Shown in pieces: positions 17,052 through 25,700 of a stretch of 64,000 nucleotides of DNA. Position 1 is the stretch's first letter. Each line of letters opens with the position of its first letter. The position numbers were made by a program, and so were the translations under genes. Source of the DNA: Solirubrobacterales bacterium 67-14 (GTDB lineage: Bacteria > Actinomycetota > Thermoleophilia > Solirubrobacterales > 70-9); the NCBI GenBank assembly GCA_001897355.1, contig MKST01000011.1:209476-273475 (forward strand). The letters are read 5' to 3'. A model generated the notes under the pieces. That model did not search any database and was not told where the DNA came from. It worked only from the letters and a program-made list of their open reading frames with translations.

Positions 17052-17084
17052 TTTGACGAACCGCTCACACCAGTTTCACAATCC
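17052..17084 (+). promoter_or_regulatory. PHO-box-like triple repeat before the response regulator
   Basis: Three 11-nt direct repeats stand in line: TTTGACGAACC, GCTCACACCAG and TTTCACAATCC. Spacing and the TTCAC-type core match PhoB/PhoP boxes. The regulator start is 42 nt downstream. Confidence 0.6.
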
Positions 17085-17126
17085 CGCAGCAGAAGCGGGC
17101 GACGCTGGTCGTATCGAGAAGGCCCG

Positions 17127-17894
17127 ATGATTCTGGGAAGCCCTGCACTTCGCGTTGCCATCATCGACAACGACTCGGGGTTCATCCAAGTCCTGAGCAA
17201 TCGGATGGACGCTGCTGATTGGCGCTATCGAGTCTTGGCGTCGGCCGTTCCCCCGGACGAGTTGATCGCGATGAAGATCAACGTGGTAGTGATCAATCTC
17301 GCGGTTCTTGGAGGGGACGAAGGCTGGACCTATCTGGAGCACATCACGGCGCTCATGCCAGATCTGGGTGTTCTCGTCTGCGTCCAGAATGGAACTGCCC
17401 AGCAGCGCATCCGCGGGCTCCGAGCCGGTGCCGACGACTGGATCGATAAGCCGTGCCATGCCGAGGAAGTGATCGCACGCATCGAGTCTGTCGCGAGACG
17501 CCGGCGTAGGTTGAGTCCTGTCAACGAAAGTGGCCCGGTGGTAAAAGGCGAACTCGAACTCCGCCCTGATCAGTTCCAGGCCTTCGTTGGGGGCCAGTGC
17601 CTAAACCTAACCAAGCGAGAGTTCGAACTCCTCCAGCTTCTGGCCGATCGAGAAGGCAGCGTGTTGGATCGCGAATCGATCTACGAGAGGGTCTGGGGCT
17701 ACCAGATGGTCCACGGCGATCGCTCGGTGGATGTGGTCGTTCTCAAGCTCCGCAACAAGCTGGAGAGGGTCTCGCCTAACTTCGCCTACGTCCACACCCA
17801 CATAGGCGTTGGATACAGATTCTCGGTGGAGCCCTCGAAGCCCAACCGGAAGAGCCCAACCGAGCCCTCGGCCAGGGCGGCTTCCACCCACTAA
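17127..17894 (+). CDS. OmpR/PhoB-type response regulator with altered phosphorylation site
   Basis: A 255-residue two-domain regulator. The receiver domain (about 7-120) keeps the acidic pair (IIDND) and the Lys of IDKPCHAEE, but the position of the phospho-accepting Asp is Asn57 (VVVINLAVLGG). The codon is AAT, so this is not a translation slip. The C-terminal winged helix (about 140-235) is intact: NLTKREFELLQLLADREG and RVWGYQMVHGDRSVDVVVLKLRNKLE. It lies directly before pstS and behind a PHO-box-like repeat, so it probably regulates phosphate genes without classical phosphorylation. No histidine kinase gene is nearby. Confidence 0.88.
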   Translation: MILGSPALRVAIIDNDSGFIQVLSNRMDAADWRYRVLASAVPPDELIAMKINVVVINLAVLGGDEGWTYLEHITALMPDLGVLVCVQNGTAQQRIRGLRAGADDWIDKPCHAEEVIARIESVARRRRRLSPVNESGPVVKGELELRPDQFQAFVGGQCLNLTKREFELLQLLADREGSVLDRESIYERVWGYQMVHGDRSVDVVVLKLRNKLERVSPNFAYVHTHIGVGYRFSVEPSKPNRKSPTEPSARAASTH

Positions 17895-17916
17895 CCGCTA
17901 TCTAGAGCGGTTTTTT
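17893..17916 (+). terminator. Rho-independent terminator after the response regulator
   Basis: AACCGCT (17893-17899) pairs with AGCGGTT (17906-17912) around a 6-nt loop, followed by a T-run to 17916. The arm overlaps the stop codon of the regulator. It separates that gene from pstS. Confidence 0.8.
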
Positions 17917-17931
17917 GACGGTCGGTCGTCC

Positions 17932-17964
17932 GTTGACACTGCTTTCACATCATCTTCACTTCAA
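17932..17964 (+). promoter_or_regulatory. PHO-box-like triple repeat before pstS
   Basis: Three consecutive 11-nt repeats: GTTGACACTGC, TTTCACATCAT and CTTCACTTCAA, with the TTCAC core in phase. They lie about 120 nt upstream of the pstS start and resemble the repeat in front of the response regulator. Confidence 0.65.
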
Positions 17965-18086
17965 TCGAACCGAGATGCAACAAATGACTCCTTTTCGTTT
18001 GGGAATCTTGCCGCGATAACCCAAATGAAGGCGGTCACATGGGCCGCCAGATGAGCAAAATCGCTCACCTATTCAAAGGAGACTTA

Positions 18087-19076
18087 GTGTTCCGTTCGAA
18101 GCACAAATTCCTAGCCACGCTCGCCCTCGTCGGTGCATTGGCGCTCGGCGTCGCTGCCTGCGGCAGTGACGACGACAGCTCCGACGCGAGCACAAGCGGT
18201 TCTTCTGGGGGAGACCTGAGTGGCACCATCAAGATCGACGGGTCGAGCACGGTCGGGCCGCTTTCCGAGCCCATCGCCGAGCTGTTCCAGCAGGACAACC
18301 CCGGTGTCAAGGTAACGGTAGGAACGTCCGGCACCGGCGGTGGTTTCGAGAAGTTCTGCGCAGGGGAAACCCAGATCTCAGACGCCTCACGGCCGATCGA
18401 GCCCGATGAGACCAAGGCCTGCGCGAAGAATGGCATCGCGACTTCCGAACTCACCGTTGCCACCGATGCGCTGACCGTCGTCGTAAACAAGGACAACCCG
18501 GTCAAGTGCCTGACCGTTGATCAGCTGAACCAGATCTGGGCACCCAACTCAAAGGTCGCCAACTGGAGCGAGATCAAGGGTCTGGAGCCGGCCTTCGACG
18601 AGAAGCTCGACCTCTACGGACCGGGGACCGACTCGGGGACCTTCGACTACTTCACCGAGGCGATCAACGGCGAAGAGGGTGCGTCACGCACCGACTACAA
18701 CAACGTCGGTGAGGACGACAACCAGACCGTCACTGGTGTGGAGGGATCGCCGGGCGGCCTCGGCTACTTCGGCTACTCCTACTACCTTGAGAACCAGGAC
18801 AACCTGAAGGCACTGGAGATCGACGGCGGCAACGGCTGCGTCGCGCCGTCAGCCGAAACCGCCCAAAAGGGCACCTACACCCCGCTCTCGCGCGGACTCT
18901 TCATCTATCCGTCAAAGAGCGCGATGGAGCAGCCCGAGGTCAAGGCGTTCCTCGAGTTCTATCTCGACAACGTCGGGGATGTAGCGGAGCAGGCCGGGTT
19001 CATCCCGCTTACTCCCGAGCAGCTGGCCGAGTCGAAGAACGAACTCGCCACCCTCGAAAGCGGTTCCACGAAGTAA
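18087..19076 (+). CDS. pstS: Phosphate-binding lipoprotein PstS
   Basis: A 329-residue extracytoplasmic phosphate-binding protein of the Pst ABC importer. Lipobox ALGVAAC ends the signal peptide, and IKIDGSSTVGPLSEPIA opens the phosphate-binding fold; GPGTDSGTFDYF and GVEGSPGGLGYFGYSYY complete the site. GTG 18087 is chosen since AAGGAG stands 6 nt upstream and the signal peptide follows at once; an ATG at 18039 would add 16 residues before it. In an arsenic island, a selective PstS may let cells take up phosphate while excluding arsenate (inference). Confidence 0.94.
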   Translation: MFRSKHKFLATLALVGALALGVAACGSDDDSSDASTSGSSGGDLSGTIKIDGSSTVGPLSEPIAELFQQDNPGVKVTVGTSGTGGGFEKFCAGETQISDASRPIEPDETKACAKNGIATSELTVATDALTVVVNKDNPVKCLTVDQLNQIWAPNSKVANWSEIKGLEPAFDEKLDLYGPGTDSGTFDYFTEAINGEEGASRTDYNNVGEDDNQTVTGVEGSPGGLGYFGYSYYLENQDNLKALEIDGGNGCVAPSAETAQKGTYTPLSRGLFIYPSKSAMEQPEVKAFLEFYLDNVGDVAEQAGFIPLTPEQLAESKNELATLESGSTK

Positions 19077-19107
19077 CCGAGCCTCCATCGGTCCAGGAAC
19101 AAGAACC

Positions 19108-20064
19108 ATGGAAGCACGCGACACGATCGGAGTCTCCAGGCCTTTCGGGACGATGCCGTCCCGAAGCCTGGAGGCTCCGTCTCCGCGCTACGGCGAGAAG
19201 CTGATCAAAGCGGCGCTCGCCGCCTGCGCGATCATCTCCGTCCTAACCACAACAGGCATCGTCGTGTCTCTCCTCTTGCCGACGATCAGCTTCTTCGGAG
19301 AGGTGAATCCAGCCGATTTCTTCCTTCATTCCGACTGGGCTCCGACCTTCTCTCCGGCCACGTTCGGTGTGCTTTCGATCGTGGTCGGCACCCTGAGCAC
19401 CACCCTTTGGGGAATGCTCTTCGCGGTACCGATCGGACTCGCGATCGCGATCTACCTGAGTGAATACGCGTCACCCAGAGCCCGCAAGATCATCAAGCCG
19501 GTAATCGAGGTCCTGGCGGGGATCCCAACGGTCGCGATCGGGCTCTTCGCCATAACCGCCCTCAAGCCGTTTCTAGAGAACTTCATCCCGGCCCTCGAAA
19601 GCACTCCTTTCGCCGCCGGTGTCGCCGGTGTCGCGATCGGACTCATGATCACCCCGATCATCGCCTCGATCTCTGACGATGCCATGCGATCGGTGCCCGG
19701 AGGACTTCGGGAAGCCGCATACGGACTTGGGTCCACCCGCATGAAGGTGGCAACGAGGGTCGTCCTCCCCGCAGCGATCAGCGGAGTCGTCGCTTCGATA
19801 GTCCTCGCTGGGTCTCGCGCGATCGGCGAAACGATGATCGTGTTGCTCGCGGCCGGCAGCCAGGCCACCGATAGCTTCGCGTTCACCAGCCCGGTCCAGA
19901 CCATGACCGCGTTCATCGCGACCACAGCGACCGGCGACATCGCGACCGGCACCATCACCTACGACACGATCTTCGCCGTCGGAAGCCTCTTGTTCCTCAT
20001 GACTCTGGTCATGAACGTCCTGGCGATCCGACTAGTGCGCCGTTTCCGCGAGGTGTACGAATGA
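19108..20064 (+). CDS. pstC: Phosphate ABC transporter permease PstC
   Basis: A 318-residue permease with six membrane helices and the ABC-coupling loop SVPGGLREAAYGLGSTRMK. GIPTVAIGLFAI and SRAIGETMIVLLAAGS are typical of PstC. The start is uncertain: ATG 19108 has AGGAAC upstream, while ATG 19153 sits in the loop of a strong hairpin (19129-19178) that covers the 5' end of the frame. Translation from 19153 would still give a normal PstC N-terminus. It overlaps pstA by 4 nt. Confidence 0.92.
   Translation: MEARDTIGVSRPFGTMPSRSLEAPSPRYGEKLIKAALAACAIISVLTTTGIVVSLLLPTISFFGEVNPADFFLHSDWAPTFSPATFGVLSIVVGTLSTTLWGMLFAVPIGLAIAIYLSEYASPRARKIIKPVIEVLAGIPTVAIGLFAITALKPFLENFIPALESTPFAAGVAGVAIGLMITPIIASISDDAMRSVPGGLREAAYGLGSTRMKVATRVVLPAAISGVVASIVLAGSRAIGETMIVLLAAGSQATDSFAFTSPVQTMTAFIATTATGDIATGTITYDTIFAVGSLLFLMTLVMNVLAIRLVRRFREVYE
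19129..19178 (+). other. Strong RNA hairpin between pstS and pstC membrane-coding part
   Basis: The 24-nt arm at 19129-19152 pairs with the 22-nt arm at 19157-19178, with a 2-nt bulge and one mismatched pair; the loop is ATGC. The inner stem is CGGGACG/CGTCCCG and the middle stem CTCCAGGC/GCCTGGAG. Such a structure could protect the pstS mRNA end and lower pstCAB expression. Confidence 0.7.
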
Positions 20065-21002
20065 GCGGCGTCCGCACACCCGGCAGCGAACGGGCACGCC
20101 TCGCAACGGCTGGCGCCAGGGCTGTCACGGCTTCAGCGTTGAGCCGCCAACCCGCCAAGGACCGGATCAAGGGAAATATCTTCCTGGCCCTCCTGCTGGC
20201 CGCGGTCACCATTGCCCTAGTGGGTCTCTCCGCACTTGTCGTCCAAGCGTTCATCGAAGGTGGCCCAAGGTTCAGCCTCAGCCTATTCACCGACCCGCCA
20301 TCGTCGCTGAACGTCGAGAACGCCGGGTTTAGGCCGGCGCTGCTGGGGACGCTCTACTTGATTCTCGGTGTCGTTGTCCTGATCGTTCCTCTGGGCATCG
20401 GGTCTGCGATCTACCTTGAGGAGTACGCCGACTCGGATCGTTGGTGGAACCGAGCGATCGAACTCAACATCCAGAACCTCGCTGGGGTTCCGTCGATCAT
20501 CTACGGAATCTTGGGGTTGGCGTTCATAGTCCGGGGTCCGCTTGATCTCGGGTTCATCCTGGCGGCCGGCTCTCTCACACTCGCACTTCTAGTCCTGCCG
20601 GTCGTGATCCTCGCCGCGAGAGAGGCGCTACGAGCCGTTCCGCCGTCCGTGCGCGAAGGATCGCTTGCGCTCGGCGCCACTCAGTGGCAGACGATCAGAA
20701 AGCAGGTGCTCCCTGCCGCCATCCCCGGGGTGGCTACGGGCGTCATCCTCGCGATCTCCAGGGCGATCGGCGAGACGGCACCGCTGCTATTGGTCGGCGC
20801 GACCACCTTCGTGACTTTCAATCCAACTTTCTTCGGCGAGAACTTCTCCGCCCTGCCGGTCCTGATTTACCAGTACGCCGCCAGGCCGCAGGAGGAGTTC
20901 AAGGTGCTGGCCGCAGCCGGGGTCATCGTGATGCTCATCGTGCTGTTGGCGATGAACTCCTTTGCCGTCTGGCTTCGCAATCGATACGAGCAACAGTGGT
21001 AG
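20061..21002 (+). CDS. pstA: Phosphate ABC transporter permease PstA
   Basis: A 313-residue permease, partner of PstC. The cytoplasmic N-terminus of about 38 residues is followed by six helices. The coupling loop reads RAVPPSVREGSLALGATQWQ, and SRAIGETAPLLLVGAT is the conserved PstA segment. ATG 20061 overlaps the pstC stop (ATGA), so both are translationally coupled. Confidence 0.93.
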   Translation: MSGVRTPGSERARLATAGARAVTASALSRQPAKDRIKGNIFLALLLAAVTIALVGLSALVVQAFIEGGPRFSLSLFTDPPSSLNVENAGFRPALLGTLYLILGVVVLIVPLGIGSAIYLEEYADSDRWWNRAIELNIQNLAGVPSIIYGILGLAFIVRGPLDLGFILAAGSLTLALLVLPVVILAAREALRAVPPSVREGSLALGATQWQTIRKQVLPAAIPGVATGVILAISRAIGETAPLLLVGATTFVTFNPTFFGENFSALPVLIYQYAARPQEEFKVLAAAGVIVMLIVLLAMNSFAVWLRNRYEQQW

Positions 21003-21011
21003 GAGCGACGA

Positions 21012-21935
21012 TTGACCTCAGGAGCAAACGGACAATTGACTGAACAAGATCCCAAGGACGAGATGACTTCCCGACCCGAACCGACCCACGAAAAAGGGTT
21101 GAGTCAACAGATCGCCGTCACGGCCGAGCCGGCCGCTGCCGGCGAGGACGTGTGGGCGAAGGAAAAGGTCTTCGAGGTCAACAACGTCACCGTCTCATAC
21201 GACGGCAAGGCGGCGGTCAAGGACGTTTCCATGGACATCTTCCGCAACGAAGTGACCGCCCTCATCGGCCCCTCAGGATGCGGCAAGAGCACCCTCCTGC
21301 GTTGCCTGAATCGCATGAACGATCTCGTCGCGAGCGCCGAGGTCGAAGGTGAGATCCTCTACCACGGAAACGACCTCTACGGACCCAAGATAGACCCGGT
21401 GCAGGTCCGCAAAGTGATCGGCATGGTCTTCCAGAAGCCGAACCCGTTTCCCAAATCGATCTACGACAACATCGCCTTCGGACCCAGGGTTCTCGGACTG
21501 AAGGACATCGATGAGCGAGTCGAACGCGCGCTCAGAGGCGCGGCACTCTGGGACGAGGTCAAGGACCGCCTCAAGGACAACGCCTATGGCATGTCCGGCG
21601 GTCAGCAGCAGCGTCTCTGCATTGCCCGCACGATGGCGGTCGACCCGGAGGTGATCCTCATGGACGAGCCCTGCTCCGCCCTCGATCCGATCTCGACCGG
21701 CAAGATCGAAGACCTCATGACCGAACTGAAGGAGCAGTACTCGATCGTGATCGTGACTCACAACATGCAGCAGGCAGCGCGAGTCTCGGACAAGACCGCA
21801 TTCCTCATCGTCGAACTCGACTCGACCGAGAACAACCGTTGGGGTCAACTGGTCGAGTACGACGAAACCGAAAAGGTCTTCACCAACCCGGAAGATCCGC
21901 GGACCGAGGACTACGTCACCGGAAAGGTCGGCTGA
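21012..21935 (+). CDS. pstB: Phosphate ABC transporter ATP-binding protein PstB
   Basis: A 307-residue ATPase of the phosphate importer. Walker [11 protein letters not shown]-loop [17 protein letters not shown], signature [13 protein letters not shown], Walker [14 protein letters not shown] and switch THNMQQA match PstB. The first 50 residues are an extra hydrophilic stretch. TTG 21012 with GGAG upstream is used; ATG 21063 also fits and would shorten this tail. Confidence 0.93.
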   Translation: MTSGANGQLTEQDPKDEMTSRPEPTHEKGLSQQIAVTAEPAAAGEDVWAKEKVFEVNNVTVSYDGKAAVKDVSMDIFRNEVTALIGPSGCGKSTLLRCLNRMNDLVASAEVEGEILYHGNDLYGPKIDPVQVRKVIGMVFQKPNPFPKSIYDNIAFGPRVLGLKDIDERVERALRGAALWDEVKDRLKDNAYGMSGGQQQRLCIARTMAVDPEVILMDEPCSALDPISTGKIEDLMTELKEQYSIVIVTHNMQQAARVSDKTAFLIVELDSTENNRWGQLVEYDETEKVFTNPEDPRTEDYVTGKVG

Positions 21936-21939
21936 TCTG

Positions 21940-22638
21940 GTGAGTGAGATCAACCAAAGCAAGAAGATCCGGGTTCAGTACCAAGATGAGCTGGCCCGGC
22001 TGGAAGAGAAAGCTCTCGGAGGCTTTGACCTGGTCGTCCGGTCTCTCGCCCGCACCATGGAAGCCGTCGAAAATCAGGACATCGAGCTTGCGCAGATAGT
22101 GGTCGTAGACGACGATCAGATCGACGGACGCTATCTGGAGGTCCACCAGGGCTTAATCACCTTGCTCGCCACTCAGTCGCCGGTCGCGACCGACCTTCGG
22201 TTGATCTCGGCTCTACTTCATGTGATCAAGAACATCGAGCGCATGGGAGATCAGTGCGTGAACGTGTGCAAGCTGATCCCGCTGGTCGGCCACGAGCCCC
22301 CCGTCGATGAGCACATGGTGCAGAACATTCTCGCGATGGGCGACCAGGTCCGCTTCCAGGTCGCCCAAGCCAAACGTGCCTTCGAGGAGCGCGACATCGA
22401 ACAGGCCAGAGACCTCGTCCGGCAAGACGACATGGTCGATCGCCTCAACAAGGAATGCTTCGCTCTCGCGATCGAGATCGGCGACAACGCCGATCGACGC
22501 GAATGGGCCATGACGATGTTGCTGGCCGCCCGGGCTCTGGAAAGAACCGGAGACAACGCGGTGGATGTGGGCGAACAGGTGGAATTCGTAGTGACCGGCT
22601 TGTTCCGCGAGTTCGAGAACGCTTCACACCCGGTCTGA
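21940..22638 (+). CDS. phoU: Phosphate signalling protein PhoU
   Basis: A 232-residue all-helical protein with the two PhoU repeats. Metal-cluster motifs of the E/DxxxD type lie in RLISALLHVIKNIERMGDQC and ARALERTGDNAVDVGEQV. PhoU normally restrains the Pst transporter and the PhoR kinase; here no kinase gene is near. GTG 21940 follows the pstB stop after 4 nt. It ends the pst operon. Confidence 0.92.
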   Translation: MSEINQSKKIRVQYQDELARLEEKALGGFDLVVRSLARTMEAVENQDIELAQIVVVDDDQIDGRYLEVHQGLITLLATQSPVATDLRLISALLHVIKNIERMGDQCVNVCKLIPLVGHEPPVDEHMVQNILAMGDQVRFQVAQAKRAFEERDIEQARDLVRQDDMVDRLNKECFALAIEIGDNADRREWAMTMLLAARALERTGDNAVDVGEQVEFVVTGLFREFENASHPV

Positions 22639-22778
22639 CCTACCGCCCACGGAGACCGCCTCTCCCGCGGCGTCTGTGGCATCCCGTCGGTCGAGACTCC
22701 ACGCGAACTCTCTGCTCACATAAGCCAATCGGGAGGCATTCGAAGACCACGCGCCTACGTGGAGCGCCAATCATCGAG

Positions 22779-22835
22779 ATTCATCGAATCAGTTCAATTG
22801 ACATTCATCAATTGATACGGTGTTTTTCGATGAAG
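22779..22835 (+). promoter_or_regulatory. ArsR operator/promoter block, copy B
   Basis: The second copy of the 57-bp block of 14665-14721 (49 of 57 identical) lies 18 nt before arsC. ATCAATTGAT is a perfect palindrome here, and TTGACA at 22798-22803 may be a -35. The 214-bp interval between phoU and arsC contains no gene. Confidence 0.75.
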
Positions 22836-22852
22836 CTGACCAAGGAACTGAG

Positions 22853-23260
22853 ATGAGTCGTGTCCTGTTCGTCTGCCTCCGCAACGCAGGCCGATCTCAG
22901 ATCAGCCGGGCGCTGTTCGATCGTCGCGTCGCCGACGGGCGGCACAAGGCTCGCTCGGCCGGCACCACACCAGCCGACGCCGTTCACCCCGAGGTGGTCG
23001 AAGCAATGGCCGAGGTCGAAATCGACCTAAGCCACCAACGACCGACCCAACTCACACGCGACCTTGCCGAATGGGCTGACATCGTGGTGACCATGGGCTG
23101 TGGGGACGCCTGCCCATACGTTCCCGGCAAGCGGTACATCGACTGGCAGCTGGACGACCCGGCTGATCAGCCGCTAGGTGCGGTCCGTCTGGTCCGCGAC
23201 GAGATCGAGCGGCGTATCGACAAGCTCGTTGACGATCTCGATCAGAATGCCGAGTCGTGA
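22853..23260 (+). CDS. arsC: Arsenate reductase, LMW-phosphatase type
   Basis: A 135-residue reductase that turns As(V) into As(III). The P-loop CLRNAGRSQ near the start carries the nucleophilic Cys, and the second pair, MGCGDACP (Cys at about 80 and 84), relays electrons. DWQLDDPADQP is the conserved Asp-Pro loop. The family uses thioredoxin or, in actinobacteria, mycothiol; which one cannot be read here. GTGA overlap with acr3 shows coupling of reduction and export. Confidence 0.92.
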   Translation: MSRVLFVCLRNAGRSQISRALFDRRVADGRHKARSAGTTPADAVHPEVVEAMAEVEIDLSHQRPTQLTRDLAEWADIVVTMGCGDACPYVPGKRYIDWQLDDPADQPLGAVRLVRDEIERRIDKLVDDLDQNAES

Positions 23261-24333
23261 CCCGCCTCAGCACCCTCGACCGCTACCTCCCACTCTGGAT
23301 CGCCCTGGCGATGGCCGGTGGGCTTGCGCTCGGCTCGCTGCTGCCGGGGATCGAATCCGCACTCGACTCGCTTCGCGTCGGCACCATCTCCCTTCCGATC
23401 GCGCTCGGGCTGATCCTGATGATGTACCCGGTCCTGGCCAAGGTCCGGTATGAAGAGTTAGGCCACCTCGGCGGCGAGCGACGCTTGATGGTCAGCTCGC
23501 TGATCCTCAACTGGGTGGTCGGACCACTGCTTATGTTCGCGCTCGCCTGGATCTTCCTGGCCGACCAGCCCGAGTTCCGCACCGGCCTGATCATCGTCGG
23601 CCTCGCCCGCTGCATCGCCATGGTCCTCATATGGAGCGACCTGGCCTGCGCTGACCGTGAGGCCACCGCCCTACTCGTCGCGATCAACTCCCTGTTTCAG
23701 ATCGTCGCCTACAGCTTGCTCGGCTGGTTCTACCTCACGGCCCTGCCCGACCTGCTCGGACTCGACAGCCAGGGCTTCCACGTCTCGATCTGGGAGATCG
23801 CCCGCACGACCCTGATCTTCCTGGGGATACCCCTGCTCGCGGGTTATCTCACCCGTCTGATCGGCATCCGACGCCGCGGTATCGACTGGTACGAGAATCG
23901 CTTCCTTCCCCGTATCGGACCCTTCGCCCTCTACGGACTCCTTTTCACCATAGTCCTGCTATTCGCGATCCAAGGAGAGGCGATCACCGACCAGCCGCTC
24001 GATGTGGTCCGGATCGCGCTGCCGCTGGTTATCTACTTCGCGCTGATGTTCGGGGTCTCATTCTGGGCCGGCTGGATCATGCGCATCGGCTACGAACGCA
24101 CCGCCACCCTCGCCTTCACCGCAGCTTCCAACAACTTCGAACTCGCGATCGCCGTCGCGATAGGAGTCTTCGGAGTCACCTCCGGAGAGGCTCTCGCCGG
24201 AGTGGTCGGGCCACTGATCGAAGTGCCAATGCTGGTCGGCCTGGTCTACGTTGCGCTGTATCTGAAGCGAAGGCTCTACCCACCCGCGGCTGCCGACTCC
24301 CCCGTAGCGATCGCATCGGATTCAGCCGGCTGA
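23257..24333 (+). CDS. acr3: Arsenite efflux pump, ACR3 family
   Basis: A 358-residue membrane protein with ten helices that exports As(III) by proton exchange. It has the conserved cysteine segment LARCIAMVLIWSDLACAD and the unwound-helix region AFTAASNNFELAIAVAIGVFG. GTG 23257 overlaps the arsC stop. Its last 58 nt overlap, tail to tail, the MFS gene on the other strand. Confidence 0.93.
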   Translation: MTRLSTLDRYLPLWIALAMAGGLALGSLLPGIESALDSLRVGTISLPIALGLILMMYPVLAKVRYEELGHLGGERRLMVSSLILNWVVGPLLMFALAWIFLADQPEFRTGLIIVGLARCIAMVLIWSDLACADREATALLVAINSLFQIVAYSLLGWFYLTALPDLLGLDSQGFHVSIWEIARTTLIFLGIPLLAGYLTRLIGIRRRGIDWYENRFLPRIGPFALYGLLFTIVLLFAIQGEAITDQPLDVVRIALPLVIYFALMFGVSFWAGWIMRIGYERTATLAFTAASNNFELAIAVAIGVFGVTSGEALAGVVGPLIEVPMLVGLVYVALYLKRRLYPPAAADSPVAIASDSAG

Positions 24334-25700
24334 GGCGTAGCTCGGTGACCTCCGAGCATCAGCCACCCCACCACCGCCGCCCCAATCGCAATGACCGCCG
24401 CGACCAGGGCGACCGAGTGGAGCCCGGAGACGATCTGCTCCGGACTCGAGATGCCGGGCCGGTAGTCGAAGATCGCCCCGAGCCCCGCGACTCCGAAGGC
24501 GATGCCCAATTGCCGGAAGGTGTTGTTGATGCCCGACGAGAGTCCGCTCTCCTCGACCGGCAGCACGCTCACCATCGCGGCGGCGAGCGCCGGGCTGATC
24601 ATGCCGATCGCGATTCCCCCGACCGCCATGCCCGGCAGCAGCGCCGTCCAGGCATCGGTCGCGTCGACGCCCCTCATGAGCAGCAGGCCGAGACCTAGCA
24701 GGAGCAGTCCGAGGCCGAGCGGCACCCTCAACGGCAGGCGGGAAGTCAATTTCCCGGAGATCGGCGCCACGACGAAGATCGCGACGGTCATCGGCATGAG
24801 CCGTAGACCCGTTTCGGTCGGGGTCATGCCGAGCGCGGCCTGGAAGTAGATCGCTAAAAAGAGCAGCAGCGGATAGATCGCCACAGACTGCGAGAAAGCG
24901 ATCAGCGCCGTGCCGGAGAAGGCACGGATGCGGAAGAGGGCGAAGTCGAGCATCGGAGCCCGCGAGTGCCGCTCGAAGGCCACGAACGCAGCGAACAGGA
25001 TCACCGCCGCTGCGAGTGACGCGACGATCGGCGGCGAGGCCCAGCCGTCCTCGTTGCCTCGGATCAGCCCGAATACGAAGAGCAGGCTGGCGGCGGCGAA
25101 GAGCGAGATCCCGATCGGGTCCGCCGGCCTCGGGTTCCTCTTCGCCGAGTCGGGCAAGACCTTGAGCGTGAGCCCCGTGAGGAGCAGGCCGATCGGCAGG
25201 TTGATCAGGAAGATCCAACGCCATCCGAGCCCGTCGACCAGGAGGCCGCCGAGCAGCGGCCCGATCGCCAGGGAGGCTCCGGTGACCGCGCCCCAGATCC
25301 CGAGGGCGAAGCCCCGCTCCCGGCCCTGGAACTCGTTGGCGAGGATGGCCAGGGAGGCAGCGAACATGGCCGCTGCCCCGATGCCCTGCGCGCCGCGGGC
25401 GAGATTCAAAGCCACCGCCGAGTCGGCCAGGCCGCAGATCGCCGAACAGGCAGTGAACACGAGTAGGCCCAGGGCGAAGATGCGAGCGCGCCCGTAACGG
25501 TCGGCCAGGGTGCCGGCGCCGAGGAGGGACGCGGCGAGGGTCACGGTGTAGGCGTCTATCACCCACTGCATCTCGCCGAACCCGGCGCCCAGGTCCTGCT
25601 GTATCGCCGGCAGTGCCACGTAGACGATGGTCACGTCCAAGAGCAGCATCGCTGTCGCGGCTGCGACGACCGTCAGGGTGATCCATCTAGTTCTCGTCAC
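24276..25700 (-). CDS. DHA2-family MFS efflux pump (14 helices)
   Basis: A 474-residue drug/proton antiporter-type transporter. LLLDVTIVYVALPAIQQDLG (helix 1), GTLADRYGRARIF (loop 2-3 motif) and GAVTGASLAIGPLLGGLLVD (motif C) identify the DHA2 group. ATG 25700 overlaps the stop of the flavin monooxygenase gene, so both are one unit behind an ArsR-type operator. It may export an arsenic compound made or changed by that oxygenase (inference from context). Confidence 0.88.
   Translation of the reverse strand: MTRTRWITLTVVAAATAMLLLDVTIVYVALPAIQQDLGAGFGEMQWVIDAYTVTLAASLLGAGTLADRYGRARIFALGLLVFTACSAICGLADSAVALNLARGAQGIGAAAMFAASLAILANEFQGRERGFALGIWGAVTGASLAIGPLLGGLLVDGLGWRWIFLINLPIGLLLTGLTLKVLPDSAKRNPRPADPIGISLFAAASLLFVFGLIRGNEDGWASPPIVASLAAAVILFAAFVAFERHSRAPMLDFALFRIRAFSGTALIAFSQSVAIYPLLLFLAIYFQAALGMTPTETGLRLMPMTVAIFVVAPISGKLTSRLPLRVPLGLGLLLLGLGLLLMRGVDATDAWTALLPGMAVGGIAIGMISPALAAAMVSVLPVEESGLSSGINNTFRQLGIAFGVAGLGAIFDYRPGISSPEQIVSGLHSVALVAAVIAIGAAVVGWLMLGGHRATPQPAESDAIATGESAAAGG

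Noticed and set aside
16203..17126. N-terminal extension of the response regulator
   Set aside because: The open frame upstream is out of phase within arsJ and lacks similarity; ATG 17127 has a ribosome site and begins the receiver domain.
24276..24333. Tail overlap of acr3 and the MFS gene as a sign of an assembly error
   Set aside because: Both proteins keep normal lengths and family ends; similar tail overlaps occur at 1397-1452 and 9127-9137, so it fits the compact genome.
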